Below, piece after piece: positions 23,994 to 35,949 of a stretch of DNA of 64,000 nucleotides. The DNA is from Rosa chinensis (lineage: Eukaryota > Streptophyta > Magnoliopsida > Rosales > Rosaceae), in assembly GCF_002994745.2 (NCBI RefSeq), contig NW_020126818.1, forward strand, positions 310,001-374,000, given 5' to 3'. Positions within the stretch are counted from its first letter, which is position 1. Every line of letters begins with the position of its first letter. Made by a program: the position numbers and the translations under genes. Under the pieces are notes generated by a model. It was given only the letters and a program-made list of their open reading frames with translations, ran no database searches and had not been told where the DNA came from.

Positions 23994-25867
23994 TGCAAAT
24001 CAGATTTGCTTTCTCTTTCCCTTTACTTCTCAAATTCTTCTTTGTTTTATAGTTATTTTCGTAAATTCCATCCCTATATGCTTAAGTGTTTCATTGCATG
24101 CTTTTTCTTGATTACATTGAGGACAATGCAATATTTAAGTGTGGGGGAAGGGATTTACACTTTTATTTTGAGTCATATATTGAAAAATACAAAAAAATTG
24201 AAAAATGTCAAAAATTTAAAAATTTTCGTTGCTTTTGTTTTTGTTTTGAGTCTTAGGATGCCCTTTCAACTGTCTAGGATGATTCTATATCTCTGAAATC
24301 ATGACTAAAAGAGGATCACAAAAATTGAGATGACTTAAACATGGTATTCTTTGGTTAATTGAGATATATGAAAAATATGTGCCTTGTAGTGGATATGGAT
24401 TTCGAAACTTTGGTACAGAATATGAGCATGTTAAGATGAGTTTTGATTCATATAAGCCCATGTGAGATAATTGAGCCCATGTCCCTTTTTCTTGGAGTGA
24501 AATGAAAAATATATTCTTAATTTCTTGGCAATGTTTTGATGATCTCATTATTCTTCATTTGATTGATTGCTTGCCATAGATTAAGTTTGATGGACTAGAG
24601 AATGCTAGAATTCACTCTTGTACTTGTTGAGACGTTTGTCAATACATGGCCCTGATTCTGGAAGGGATAGAGGCACCCTAGGAATTACCACCATTGCCAA
24701 ATAAACCTGTGTCCTTAATTGTGCCCGTCGTGGGACCCCCCTAGATAAACCCCTTTGAGCCTACGTTAAGCCTTTTCTTTCATCACCCTTAAAAATCTTT
24801 AACCTAAACCTTAGTATAGCTATAACCCTACCCTTTGTTCTAAGAACTTAGTGGAGCTAAACTGAGACTTTACTTGAAGATTTTTGGCGTCCATAATGAA
24901 GAATAAGAAGAGGTGAAAGCTCAAGTGTGGGGGTAGACTTGTCCATAAGAGAAAAATGTATGAAAAAGCCGAGAAAAAGAAAGTGAAAAAGAAAAGTGTA
25001 CGGCTAGAAAACAAAAAGAAAGAAAAAGATGAAATATCTATGGATTTTAGTCCCCCATACTTGGTGAGTTTGGAGTTTACTTTGATTTGAAGGCCCATTA
25101 CAGAAAAATTTGGCCTTTGTCCAACTCATTAGTAACCAAAGGAAGTTTAGAGTGAAGTTAGGGCCCAACATGAAGACATTAGGCCCCTTTATAACGCCCC
25201 ATGGGATAGTGACGTTTTTGCATACTTGGTGGATTTCTAGAAGTCTCTCTACATTTACATAAGCTCTACTAGGTTCTTAGGACACTTTGTTAAATTCCTT
25301 ACCCTTCGTTTCTTTAAACCTTGAGCCATGGCCCCATTACAACCCTTGATAAGACCTTCTTGATCCTTAAGATGGGACAGCCCTTGATGTGGAGATGAGT
25401 TACAAGAGTTGAACCTATGGCTTGGGTCCATCTGTGCAAGTAGTTGATATCCTTCATGAGATCTTTAAAAGAAAAATATACTTGTGCTTTCGTTTCTTGC
25501 AATATGTGATATACTTGCTATCTTTCACATATACTTGAGTGTATAAGCTTTTAAGCATTGCCATGATCTGAGAGAAGAAAGAGTGGATATACCTTGTGAG
25601 GATTTGAATCATACTTGTTTGAAACATGCTTAACAGAAACCATCACCATTGTTCCAACCAAGTCCTACTTGTGTATATGTAACTTATGTGTTTTAATTAA
25701 CTCTCGAATGCCTAAACATTTATTCTTGGTGAAGTGCTAATCTTGGTGTTGTGAAAGTAAGAGATTGCTGAGACAAAAAGTTGAAGGGCTATAGAGTCTT
25801 TGTATGTTTAGAGTCTTTAATTTCTGTTGAGTCTTGGTGTGATTTTGCTAAGGGACTAGCAAAAGCT

Positions 25868-25882
25868 AAGTGTGGGGGAATT
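25868..25882 (+). other. Polypurine tract of element E
   Basis: AAGTGTGGGGGAATT directly before the 3' LTR. Confidence 0.87.
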
Positions 25883-28197
25883 TGATAGGAGCATTTTAAT
25901 GCGACGTTTTACTTGCTTTTCCCTGCATTTTCTGCGTTATTTCCTTAATAAAACCCTGTTTAGGAAAGTTTCCATTCTTTGATTGGGAAAGTTCCTATTT
26001 GTAGAAAGTTTCTATTTTTGTAGTTTCTATTTATCATTTTTAGTAAGTTTCCATTTTCAGTAGTTTCTATTTTTCATTTTTAGAAAGTTTCCCATTTTCA
26101 GTTTAGGAAAGTTGCCATTTTTCATTTTAGGAAAGTTTCTATTTTTCTTATTAGTTTCTATTTTCAGGACCTCCGAGCTAAAAAGTGGAAATGAACTCAC
26201 AAATGGAAAGAGGAGCTTGCGAAAGTCAAGGGGAGCAAAGATGAAGAACAATGAGCCACAGAAATGAGCAGAAATGAAGAAAAGAAGTTTTCCTGGTCCA
26301 ACCAGGAAACCCTGCGAAAAGGAGGAAAGCTTACCTATGAAGTTTCCAACATTATCATGAACTTTAAATGGAAAAATGAAGTGTTATGACGTTGGAAGGT
26401 GACAAGGCTTGAAGTTAAAGCAACAAGGCCCAAGAACTCTCAAGAATGAAGTGGATTTTCGGCAAATGGATCAAAGGCCCATTAAGCCCATGCAAGTAGG
26501 GTTTATGACGCATGAATAAACCCTAGGGGAGAATTTGCCGTCCAAAGCAAGAGAGAAACAAGGAAGTTGGCGTTAAAAATCAGAAAATAAGAAGAGATTT
26601 TCTAGGGAGATTTTCTAGGGCTATTTTTATGGAAAGAAAATACTTGGAGATAAACCCTAGAGATATTATTGCCGTGGAATTCCAAGAGGAAAAGAAGGAA
26701 TTGCCGTGAATTAAAGAAGAAACCCTAGAGAATTCGGCAAGGAGAGATTCAAGGGAGAAATAAAAGGAAAGAGAAAAAGGTGGAGACCAAGAAAAGCTCA
26801 AAAGAAGTCTAGATACATTCCTATATTCCCTAAAGGAATTTTGGCCGAATTTAAAGTATAAAATCAGAATATTATCAAGGGAATTTCGGCCAAGATTGTT
26901 AGGGAATTAAATGGAATTTTGTGATTGGTTGAACCATCTCATAGGGCTTATTTGGCAAGATATTATTGGAGGAAATTATGTGGAATTTTCAGATTAATTC
27001 CATAAGGTTTACACGGCTTGGAGAGCAAGGAGGACGTCCCCTATATAATCTCCCCTCTTCTCAACGTTTTGGAGTTCCCACTTTTGCGTTTACACTTTGA
27101 GAAAAAAATCAGAAAACTCTCTCTAGCTTAGCCATGCTCTTCTCCATCCTCTAGGGCAACCACGAAGTTCAAGCAAGGCCAAGGAAGAAGAGGACAAGCC
27201 GTGCACATCATCCATCACCATCCTTGAAGATTGCTTTCGAAATTCAAGAGACCATTCATCACTTCATTCATCTCATCTTCATCACGGTGTAATCCGATTC
27301 TCCTTGTAACCTTTGCTTTGTAATTTTCGTTGGTTTTGCCCTAGTTGACACACATGTTTGAACAAGTGTTGTTTTCTGAAATTTTATGATTAATTGTTAA
27401 TTTTCAGATTCATATATTGCGATTTATGGTTGCTTTTGTGTGAGTGTTTGATTAAATTTGCATGATAGATAACTTTTGTATTTTAATCTTATGTGGTTGC
27501 AAACACTTAGGGTTTTGATATAATTGGTGCTACGAATTTAAGAACATGAATCAACTTTTTGGTTTTGTGTTCTTGAATCAATAAGTAGTAAAGGTTTTGT
27601 ACAAAAACCGAATTTAATCAAAGAAGATTGCAATTAGGTGGACTTTTTCATACTAAGTTGCACATTTGAGTTGATAGCCTTTCTAGGTGCTTAATGCGTT
27701 AAACATGACATGATTGACTAGCTTTCTAGGGTTTGATTGCATGTTTGATAGGATTAATCTAGGTGCTTTCGCTTAGGTTAATTAGCATTGAAAGTAAAAT
27801 ATGGGAAATTGTTTGCTTTTGAACGTTTCACATGATCAACTCCTCTTGCATGACTATGATGAACAATGATGAACTTGAATCAATTTTAATCATGAGTTTC
27901 GACTTTGATCTTTGTTCTTACATTCCATTTATATTTTTATGTTTTTGCGTTTTTAATTATTTAGTTAGCTTTTATTTTCGAAAATAGAAAACCAAAATCA
28001 AAAATCCCCCCTTTTTCGTAAATATGTATATATTTTGTTTTATTTTTGTAAATATTATACTTTGTTTTAATTTTAATTGTTTAATTGTTTGATAATGACA
28101 GGTGTACCCTCAATCCCCGGAATAGAACGATCCCTACTTACTTTATACTACTAATGACATTTCAGGGTTAAATTGGTCGCTTCCCAAGAGCGCATCA
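25883..28197 (+). repeat. 3' LTR of element E (beta class)
   Basis: 2315 bp, the same length as the 5' LTR, and I found no difference between them at a constant offset of 7564 bases. TATA box at 27042-27049. Confidence 0.96.
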
Positions 28198-28202
28198 GCC
28201 TT

Positions 28203-28853
28203 AGAGCTTTGTAGATTGATGGATGGATGGTGTCACGGTCTTGTAGGATATGGAGGTTTGAGGAGTGAATTGGGTAGTCTTGGAATGATCTTGGCTGGGA
28301 AGTCATGCTAATTCAGTTCTGGACGTTGTCTATTTATAGGGGAGCATTGGTTGGCTTTTGTCGATCATACCCTTCATCATTGGACGGATGAGATTGCACC
28401 GTATTTCCTTTAATTTTCCAGCTGAAACATCTTTCTCCTTTAAGGCCTTAACTCCTCTCATAATGGGGCAATTCCTTTAATTTCCAAGCTGAAACATCTT
28501 TTTCTTTTATTCTTCTTCTTCATTGCTTGGTCAAATATCTTAATGCTTTATTTTATGACTCCATCATTGCTGTTTCCAAGAGTTCAACCAGGCAATGTTT
28601 CCTACAACAAGCAGGAGAATATCAGAATTTTCTAGAGAAAATAAAATGTAAAGACCGCAAAAACAGTTGACAGTTAGGAATCCTGATCCAGCTAGGATTT
28701 TTCATGAATTTTACTTTTTCCGCCTATTTCACTCCAAACACTCAACAAGACTCTAAAAACGACTCAATGACTAAAAACACTAAACTTAAGGGAGAAACAA
28801 GGCTAAAATGGGGCACATATTCAATAATATCGTCACACTTTTTGCTCCTATCA
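28203..28853 (-). repeat. 5' LTR of element F, U3 side (delta class)
   Basis: It continues the LTR after element E. The TATA box is at 28331-28338. Upstream of it (in sense) the sequence departs from the other F LTR: only about two CAGCTGAAAC-type units remain, an insert with CGATCATACCC is present, and the distal part matches the U3 of element C, including the start TGATAGGAGCAAAAAGTGTG. Confidence 0.92.
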
Positions 28854-28858
28854 GACTA

Positions 28859-29091
28859 TACTTGGGCCGCACGTCCTCTTGATTTACCGCTTGGAATTGA
28901 ATTTGAAATCAATGGTATATGTAACAAATGAAAATATTGTGATTCACTAAGGTATATTGGATTAAACATAGTCTTGAGAAGGGTAGCTGTTTCAGTCCCA
29001 TTGCACATCGAGACTGCCTGTTCCCGTACCTAAGTGTTGAAAATAATTGTAAAAGAAAAGGAAAGAAAAACAATTACTTGTAAGTATTTTC

Positions 29092-29140
<49 letters not shown>

Positions 29141-30044
29141 AAAATAAAAAAAAAATTATATATAGTGACGTTTTGTTTGTTCTTGTTTGAAAGTTTTGTG
29201 TAAAATGTGTCTAATCTTGTTATACAAAAGAAAAGAATTAATTGTAAATATTGTTAAGTCCTTAATTGTTATAAGTGTGTAAAATCGTATGAGTAGATAA
29301 GGGCCCTTTTGTTAATATTGGCCTTAACCCTTCATTAGTGCCTTTCTAAGGTCTTTTGAAGTTGAGGGCGGCTTTTATTAACATTTGGAGAACTGTCTAA
29401 CACATGAGTTCTTTTCAAGCTGAGTAAGGGGTATATAGGTGGTGTCTTAGGTTGAGACCCTGGGTGATGGGTTCAAATTGGATCTCAGAGATACTATAGA
29501 CTGTGCGTAAACCACAATGTGGGAGTAGCCAATAGGGGCCTAAACCTCAATGAGGGAGTAGCCTCCGTAGTGTCACCAAAATGAGTCCTCCCTCTCACTT
29601 ACCTCTTAATCTGGCCATCTAGCCTTCTGAAACAAAGGAAAGCGACATATGTCTAGGCGACTATCCCTAGATCGTATCTCACCAATAGTAGTGGTTTCTA
29701 TTGGGCTCGACTTACAACTTGTAATCAATTGAGATATTAACTTTATTTTGTAAAGATAATAAGATACTTGAACATAACCTCCACTTGTAAATTGTGTTGT
29801 TTTGTACAATTTTATACTTGTATAAACTTCTTACGTGGTTTATTTTTGAAAAGATTGTGGATAGTTTGTAATTTATACTTCTCTTTATACTTGTATAAAT
29901 CATAAATAGTAAAGTCGTGAATAGTAACTTGTGAATAGTGACTCGTGAATAGTAAGGTTGATGTATAAACCACTAATTTGTAATTAGTTTACTTTATACT
30001 TTGCTAACTTCTGTGAATTTTGATGATGTTCAGGAATCCTATGA
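28859..30044 (+). other. Leader of element D, second part
   Basis: It resumes right after the F TSD. It has the end of leader copy 1, a 37-base A run (29094-29130), leader copy 2 (about 29290-29730), GTGAATAGT-type repeats (about 29910-29955), an acceptor-like CAG near 30033 and the overlapping mini-ORF (30041-30061). Confidence 0.87.
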
Positions 30045-31872
30045 ATGACCGAGCCTTTTAGACCATCTACAATAAAGGAAATTGAAGCAAGGCTCGCTCG
30101 TTTGAAGGGTCCTTCACTCCTTGAGTTCACAAGCCCTTCTCCTTCAACATACAAAGAGTACACATTTAACGAGCAAGGGAAGAGGACCTACTGTTCTGAG
30201 GAGTCTACATCACCTACACCGAGTCCATCTCCTCCTTCACGTTCACCTTCACCTGTGATTTCGTCCAACTCTACACCACCACCTTCACCACCACCTGAAG
30301 AAGTCGAAGAAGAGAGAATGGCATCTATTAGGGAACTCTCCACCGCAACTGTTGAAGGAGGGCCCCCTACAGGCATAGTATACCCTGCCCCTGCAGCTGG
30401 AAGACAGGCAGAGTTTGAGCTTAAGAGTGGATTGTTGCACAAGCTCCCTATCTTCCATGGACTTAATATGGAGGATGCTAATAAGCACGTACGAGAATTC
30501 CAATCTGTTTGTGCAAACATGCAACCACAAGGGGCAGATGAGAATCTTCTGAAGATGAGAGCATTTCCATTCTCTCTAGCTGATAGAGCCAAGGATTGGC
30601 TATATGAACTTCCTGCAGGACGTATCACATCATGGGAAACAATGAGAAAGGCCTTCTTGGAGAAATACTTCCCAGCTTCTAAGGTCATCACACTTAGAAA
30701 GAAGCTCAGTGGAATAGAGCAAGCCCATGATGAGTCCTATGCTGCTTACTATGAGAGGTTCAATTCCTTACTTGCACAATGTCCTCAACATCAGATGAAG
30801 GATGAGACCCTACTCACATGTTTCTATGAAGGACTCTTACCCTTGGAAAGGCAAATGTTGGATGCTGCAGCTGGAGGAGCTTTCGTGGATAAGTCACCTG
30901 CAGTTGGGAAGGAGCTTATAGCTAATCGTGCCTTGAACTCCCAACAATATGAGGGGGTAGGACACTCTATTCGTAGGGTGCATGAGATGAGCAAGAATAC
31001 TCCATTGAAGACCAACTGAGTAAGCTTACTCTACTCATGAATCAAGTGGTAAGTTCCAAGGGACCAAGTGCAACAATAGCTTGTGGAGTATGCTCTATGC
31101 AAGGGCATGTTACAGATCAGTGCCCTCAACTCAATGAGAATGGAGGATGGGAATCTGCAAATGCTATTGGAGGGTATCAAGGAGGATATCAAGGAGGACC
31201 TCAACGTCCTAGACATGACCCTTACTCCAATACTTATAACCCAGGATGGAGGGACCATCCCAACTTCAAGTGGACCAACAATGATAACGTTCAGAATCCT
31301 CTTGGTGGGAACTTCCAACGTCCTCAAGGGCCTTCATTCCAAGGATCATCTTTTCAAAGGCCCTACATGCCTCCTCCTCAACAGAACTCAGGACCTTCAA
31401 TGTCTCACTATGACAAAACGTTGGAAGCTTTGACTAGTTCCACCCAAGCCTTGACAAACTCTACTCAAGCTTTGATTCAAGGACAACAGACCCACACTAA
31501 GGATATTGCAGATCTTAAGAAACAGATGGGCCAAGTTGTGGACTTCATGAGCAAGATTCATGAGACTGGGAAGCTTCCTAGTGGCACAATACCTAACCCT
31601 AAGGGTAATGTGGAGAATGCATCAGTTGTGACTACGAGGAGTGGAAGACCATTGGTGGATCCACCCAAGCAACCCAAGAAGGTCCAAATGAGCATAGAGA
31701 TTGAGGAAGACCAAGAGCCCACCAAGTTGGGTGTTGAGAAGGACCCTGCAACGTCAAAGGAAGAGACCAAGGCATCCTCATCTTTAAAGGCAAAACCGGA
31801 AATCAAAGGTAATAATTCTAACCTATCGAATTCGGTTATTGCTAACCCTTCTTCTTCTTCTTGCATGCCCTT
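30045..31872 (+). pseudogene. gag: Gag (and start of the gag-protease linker) of element D, frameshifted and split
   Basis: The first 324 codons (30045-31019) match the B Gag, with the same Pro/Ser-rich part and Gag core. At 31001-31002 a single G present in B is missing, so the frame stops at 31017-31019. The rest of Gag continues in another frame (31037 onward), including the zinc knuckle CGVCSMQGHVTDQC, to the point where element C is inserted (CCCTT, 31868-31872). Past the deletion the frame agrees with that of the pol part at 61618. No other break is visible in D gag. As it stands it can give only a truncated Gag without the RNA-binding knuckle. Confidence 0.93.
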
Positions 31873-31899
31873 TGATAGGAGCAAAAAAGTGTGACGATA
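31873..31899 (+). repeat. 5' LTR of element C, first 27 bp
   Basis: TGATAGGAGCAAAAAAGTGT and the next bases match the start of the 3' LTR at 59873. The copy is broken by B after CGATA (31895-31899). Confidence 0.93.
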
Positions 31900-34210
31900 T
31901 GATAGGAGCATTTTAATGCGACGTTTTAACTGCATTTCCCTACATTTTCTGCGTTATTTCCTTAATAAAACTCTGTTTAGGAAAGTTTCCATTCTTTGAT
32001 TGGGAAAGTTCCTCTTTGTAGAAAGTTTCTATTTTTGTAGTTTCTATTTATCATTTTTAGTAAGTTTCCATTTTCGGTAGTTTCTATTTTTCATTTTTAG
32101 AAAGTTTCCCATTTTCAGTTTAGGAAAGTTGCCATTTTTCATTTTTAGGAAAGTTTCTATTTTTCTTACTAGTTTCTATTTTCAGGACCTCCGAGCTAGA
32201 AAGTGGAAATGAACTCATAAATGGAAAGAGGAGCTTGCGAACTACAAGGGGAGCAAAGATGAAGAACAATGAGCCACAGAAATGAGCAGAAATGAAGAGA
32301 AGAAGTTTTCCTGGTCCAACCAGGAAACCCTGCGGAAAGGAGGAAGGCTTCCCTAGCAAGTTTCCAACGCAACCATGAAAAATAAATGGAAAAATAATGT
32401 GTTTTGCGTTGGAAAATGAGAAGGCTTGAAGATGAAGCAACGAGGCCCAAGAACTCTTTGGATTTTCGGCAAATTGGATAATGGCCCATCAAAGCCCATG
32501 ACATTAGGGTTTGTGACGCAAACCCTAGCCCTTAAAGATGTTTGCCGTGAATTTGCAAGAGAGAAACAAGGAGGAGGCGTCCAAAAATCAGAAAATAATA
32601 AGAAGATTTCGGTGGAGATTTTCTAGGGCTATTTTTATGGAAAGAAAATCTACTTGAAGAAACCCTAGAAGACCTAGCCGTCCAAGCCAAGAGGAAATCA
32701 AGGAATTGCCGTGCAAAATAAAGAAGAAACCCTAGAGAATTCGGCAAAGATTTTATCTAGAGAGTTTTAAGGAAAGAAAATATGTGTGGAGACCAAGAAA
32801 AGCTCAAAAGAAGTCTAGATACATTCCTATATTCCCTAAAGAGTTTTGGCCGAAATAAAAGAGAAAAATCAGAATATTATCAAGGGAATTTCGGCAAGAA
32901 TTATTTAGGGAATTAAATGGAATTTTGTGATTGGTTGCACCACCTCATAAGGCTTATGTGGCAAGCAAGCATTGGAGGAAATTATGTGGAGTTATATCAT
33001 TGTGCCGTGAGATTACTAGGGTTACAAGGCTTGGAGAACAAAGGAAGCCGTCCCCTATATATTCATCTCTTCTTTCAACGTCAAGAGTTCCCAAGTTCCA
33101 TTCTTTACGTTTACACTTTGAGAAAATAATTCAGAAAACTCTTTAGACTAGCCGTGCTCCTCTCCATCCTCTAGGGTAACCACGAAGTGCAAGCAAGGCC
33201 AAGGAAGAAGAAGACAAGCCGTGCACACCATCCACCCTCCACCTTGAAGATTGCTTTCGAAATTCAAGAGACCACATCATCACTTCATTCATCTCATCTT
33301 CATCACGGTGTAATCCGATTCTCCTTGTACCTTTGCTTTGTATTTTCGTTGGTTTTGCCTTAGTTGACACATATGTATGAACAAGTATTGTTTTCTGAAA
33401 TTTTATGATGAATTGTTAATTTTCAGATTCATATATTGCGATTTATGGTTGCTTTTGTGTGAGTGTTTGATCAAATTTGCATGATAGAAATCTTTTGTAT
33501 GATTATCTTGAATGGTTCGAAACATTTAGGGTTCTTATGTGATTGTTGCTACGAATTTGAGAACATGAATCAACTTTTTGGTTTTGTGTTCTTGAATCGA
33601 TAAGTAGTAAAGGTTTTGTACAAAAACCGAATTTAATCAAAGAAGATTGCAATTAGGTGGACTTTTTCATACTAAGTTGCACATTTGAGTTGATAGCCTT
33701 TCTAGGTGTTTATTGCGTTAAACATGACATGATTGACTAGCTTTCTAGGGCTTGATTGCATGTTTGATAGAATTAATCTAGGTGCTTTCACTTAGGTTAA
33801 TTAGCATTGAAAGTAAAATATGGGAAATTGTTTGCTTTTGAACGTTTCACATGATCAACTCCTCTTGCATGACTATGATGAACAATGATGAACTTGAATT
33901 AATTTTAATCATGAGTTTCGACTTTGATCTTTGTTCTTGCATTCCATTTGTATTTTTATGTTTTTGCATTTTAATTATTTAGGTAACTTAGATTTTATTT
34001 TCGGAAATTAAAACCAAAAACCAAAAACTCCCCCTTTTTCGTAAATATGTCTATATTTTGTAAATATTATACTTTGTTTTAATTTTAATTGTTTAATTGT
34101 TTGACAATGACAGGTGTACCCTCAATCCCCGGAATAGAACGATCCCTATTTATTACGTACTACTAATGACATTTCAGGGTTAAATTGGTCGCTCGATAAA
34201 AGCGACATCA
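31900..34210 (+). repeat. 5' LTR of element B (alpha class)
   Basis: 2311 bp, TGATAGGAGC to GCGACATCA. U3 GAAAGTTTC-type repeats at about 31980-32180. TATA box at 33056-33063. U5 holds TCAATCCCCGG (34122-34132), the partner of the PBS, and the terminal hairpin GTCGCT/AGCGAC (34188-34206). Confidence 0.97.
33056..33063 (+). promoter_or_regulatory. TATA box of the element B 5' LTR
   Basis: TATATATT follows CCCC and precedes a CT-rich stretch with CAACGTCAAGAG. The position is conserved in the other alpha, beta and gamma LTRs. Confidence 0.6.
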
Positions 34211-35949
34211 ATTTTTGGCGCCGTTGCCGGGGATTGAAAAATCACTTGTTAAATATGTGAATATATGTGTTTGTTTATATTGTGACCGAAGAAAAAAAAA
34301 AAAAAAAAAATTACTTGTTAATTATTTTGTTTATAATTGTCGAAAATTAGTAATTACTTACTTAGGTTGCTATTTATATTGTTGAATACGAATTTTTATT
34401 GTAAGTTGTAAATTAAAGAAGGAATAGGTGAAGTCGTGTTTATTAATATTGGCCTAAACCCCTTATTGGTACCTAGTCCAGGTCCCTTAAGGTTGAGGGC
34501 GGCCTTTATTAACATTCATTGAACTGTCTTCACACTTAGGACCTTTTATATCCAAGTAAGTATAGCCTATGTGGGATGGTGTCTAGGAAGGGGACAACGC
34601 TCATGACTGGTTCTTGGATCCAGAAGTGCGTGCAAATGAGCCTAAACCACAATGTGGGAGTAGCTCATGCCAAAATGGATCCTACCTCTTGTGTTCGTCC
34701 TCCCCTACCTGGCCATTTCAGTAAGGTTGCCCAAAGGATGTAGGAGGGACTTAGTGTCTTGACGATTATACTTGGGCCGCACGTCCACTTGATTTACCGC
34801 TTGGAATTTAATTCGAAATCAATGGTATTTATAACAAAAGAAAATGTTGTGATGCACCTAAGGTATATTGGATTAAACATAGTCTTGAAAAGGGTAGCTG
34901 TTTCAGTCCCATTGCACATCGAGACTCCCTGTTCCCGTACCTAAGTGTTGAAAATAATTGTAAAGAAAAGGAAAGAATAGAAGTAATTTTACTTAATTTC
35001 GTGAAAAAAAAAAGTATAAGAAAAAAAAAATAATAATAATAAGGGAATATAATAATTAGATGTGAATAGTGACGTTTTGTTTGTTTGTGTGAAAGTTTTG
35101 TGTAAATGGTGTCTAATCTTGTTAAACAAAGGAAATGTAAAGAATTAATTGTAAATATTGTTAAATTCTTGATTGTTATAAGTGTGTAAAATCGTATGAG
35201 TAGATAAGGGCCCTTTTGTTAATATTGGCCTTAACCCTTCATTAGTGCCTTTCTAAGGTCTTATGAAGTTGAGGGCGGCTTTTATTAACATTTGGAGGAC
35301 TGTCTAACACATGAGTTCTTTTCAAGCTGAGTAAGGGGCATATAGGTGGTGTCTTAGGTTGAGACCCTGGGTGATGGGTTAAATTGGATCTCAGAGATAC
35401 TATAGACTGTGCGTAAACCACAATGTGGGAGTAGCCGATAGGGGCCTAAACCTCAATGAGGGAGTAGCCTCCGTAGTGTCACCAAAATGAGTCCTCCCTC
35501 TCACTTATCTCTTAATCTGGCCATCTAGCCTTCTGAAACAAAGGAAAGCGACTTATGTCTAGACGACTATCCCTAGATCGTATCTCACCAATAGTAGTGG
35601 TTTCTATTGGGCTCGACTTACAACTTGTAACCAATTGAGATATTAACTTTATTTTGTAAAGATAATAAGGTACTTGAACATAACCTCCACTTGTAAATTG
35701 TGTTGTTTTGTACATTTTATACTTGTATAAACTTCTTACGTGGTTTATTTGTGAAAAGATTGTGGATATTTTGTAATTTATACTTCTCTTTATACTTGTA
35801 TAAATCATAAATAGTAAAGTCGTGAATAGTAACTTGTGAATAGTGACTCGTGAATAGTAAAGTTGATGTATAAATCACTAATTTGTAATTAGTTTACTTT
35901 ATACTTTGCTAACTTCTTTGAATTTTGATGATGTTCAGGATTCCTATGA
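34211..35949 (+). other. Leader of element B
   Basis: 1739 bp: PBS, A run near 34290, leader copy 1 (about 34438-34830), an A-rich part (about 35004-35045), leader copy 2 (about 35213-35630), GTGAATAGT-type repeats (about 35822-35865), a branch-point-like GCTAAC (35908-35913) and an acceptor-like TTCAG ending at 35938, 11 bases before the gag ATG. Confidence 0.86.
34216..34233 (+). other. Primer-binding site of element B, tRNA-Asp
   Basis: TGGCGCCGTTGCCGGGGA is complementary to the plant tRNA-Asp 3' end. CCGGGGATTGA (34227-34237) is also an exact complement of U5 34122-34132. Confidence 0.93.

Larger units (their letters stand above)
23927..25882 (+). other. 3' region of element E
   Basis: It follows the gag stop within 15 bases: hairpin module (23942-23993), polypurine-like tract 1 (24137-24152), tract 2 (24923-24933), and the PPT. 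It matches the 3' regions of A and B, where it follows integrase, so the whole of pol was removed in an ancestor. No ORF of interest. Confidence 0.87.
18319..28197 (+). mobile_element. Element E: gag-only non-autonomous Athila-like element, beta LTRs
   Basis: Complete: LTRs 18319-20633 and 25883-28197 (2315 bp each, apparently identical), PBS 20639-20656, PPT 25868-25882, TSD GCCTT at 18314-18318 and 28198-28202. The interior has a full leader, one intact gag ORF and the 3' region; protease, RT, RNase H and integrase are missing. With identical LTRs it is among the youngest insertions here. It needs pol supplied by another element. Confidence 0.96.
12663..28853 (-). mobile_element. Element F: non-autonomous, no coding region (LARD-like), delta LTRs, holds element E
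   Basis: Minus-strand element. 3' LTR 12663-14360; interior 14361-17347; 5' LTR 17348-18318 plus 28203-28853, split by element E. The TSD GACTA is at 12658-12662 and 28854-28858. Without E it is about 6.3 kb. It has the same non-coding interior as element C, so both belong to one non-autonomous family. Its two LTRs differ strongly in U3 although the TSD matches. Confidence 0.94.
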
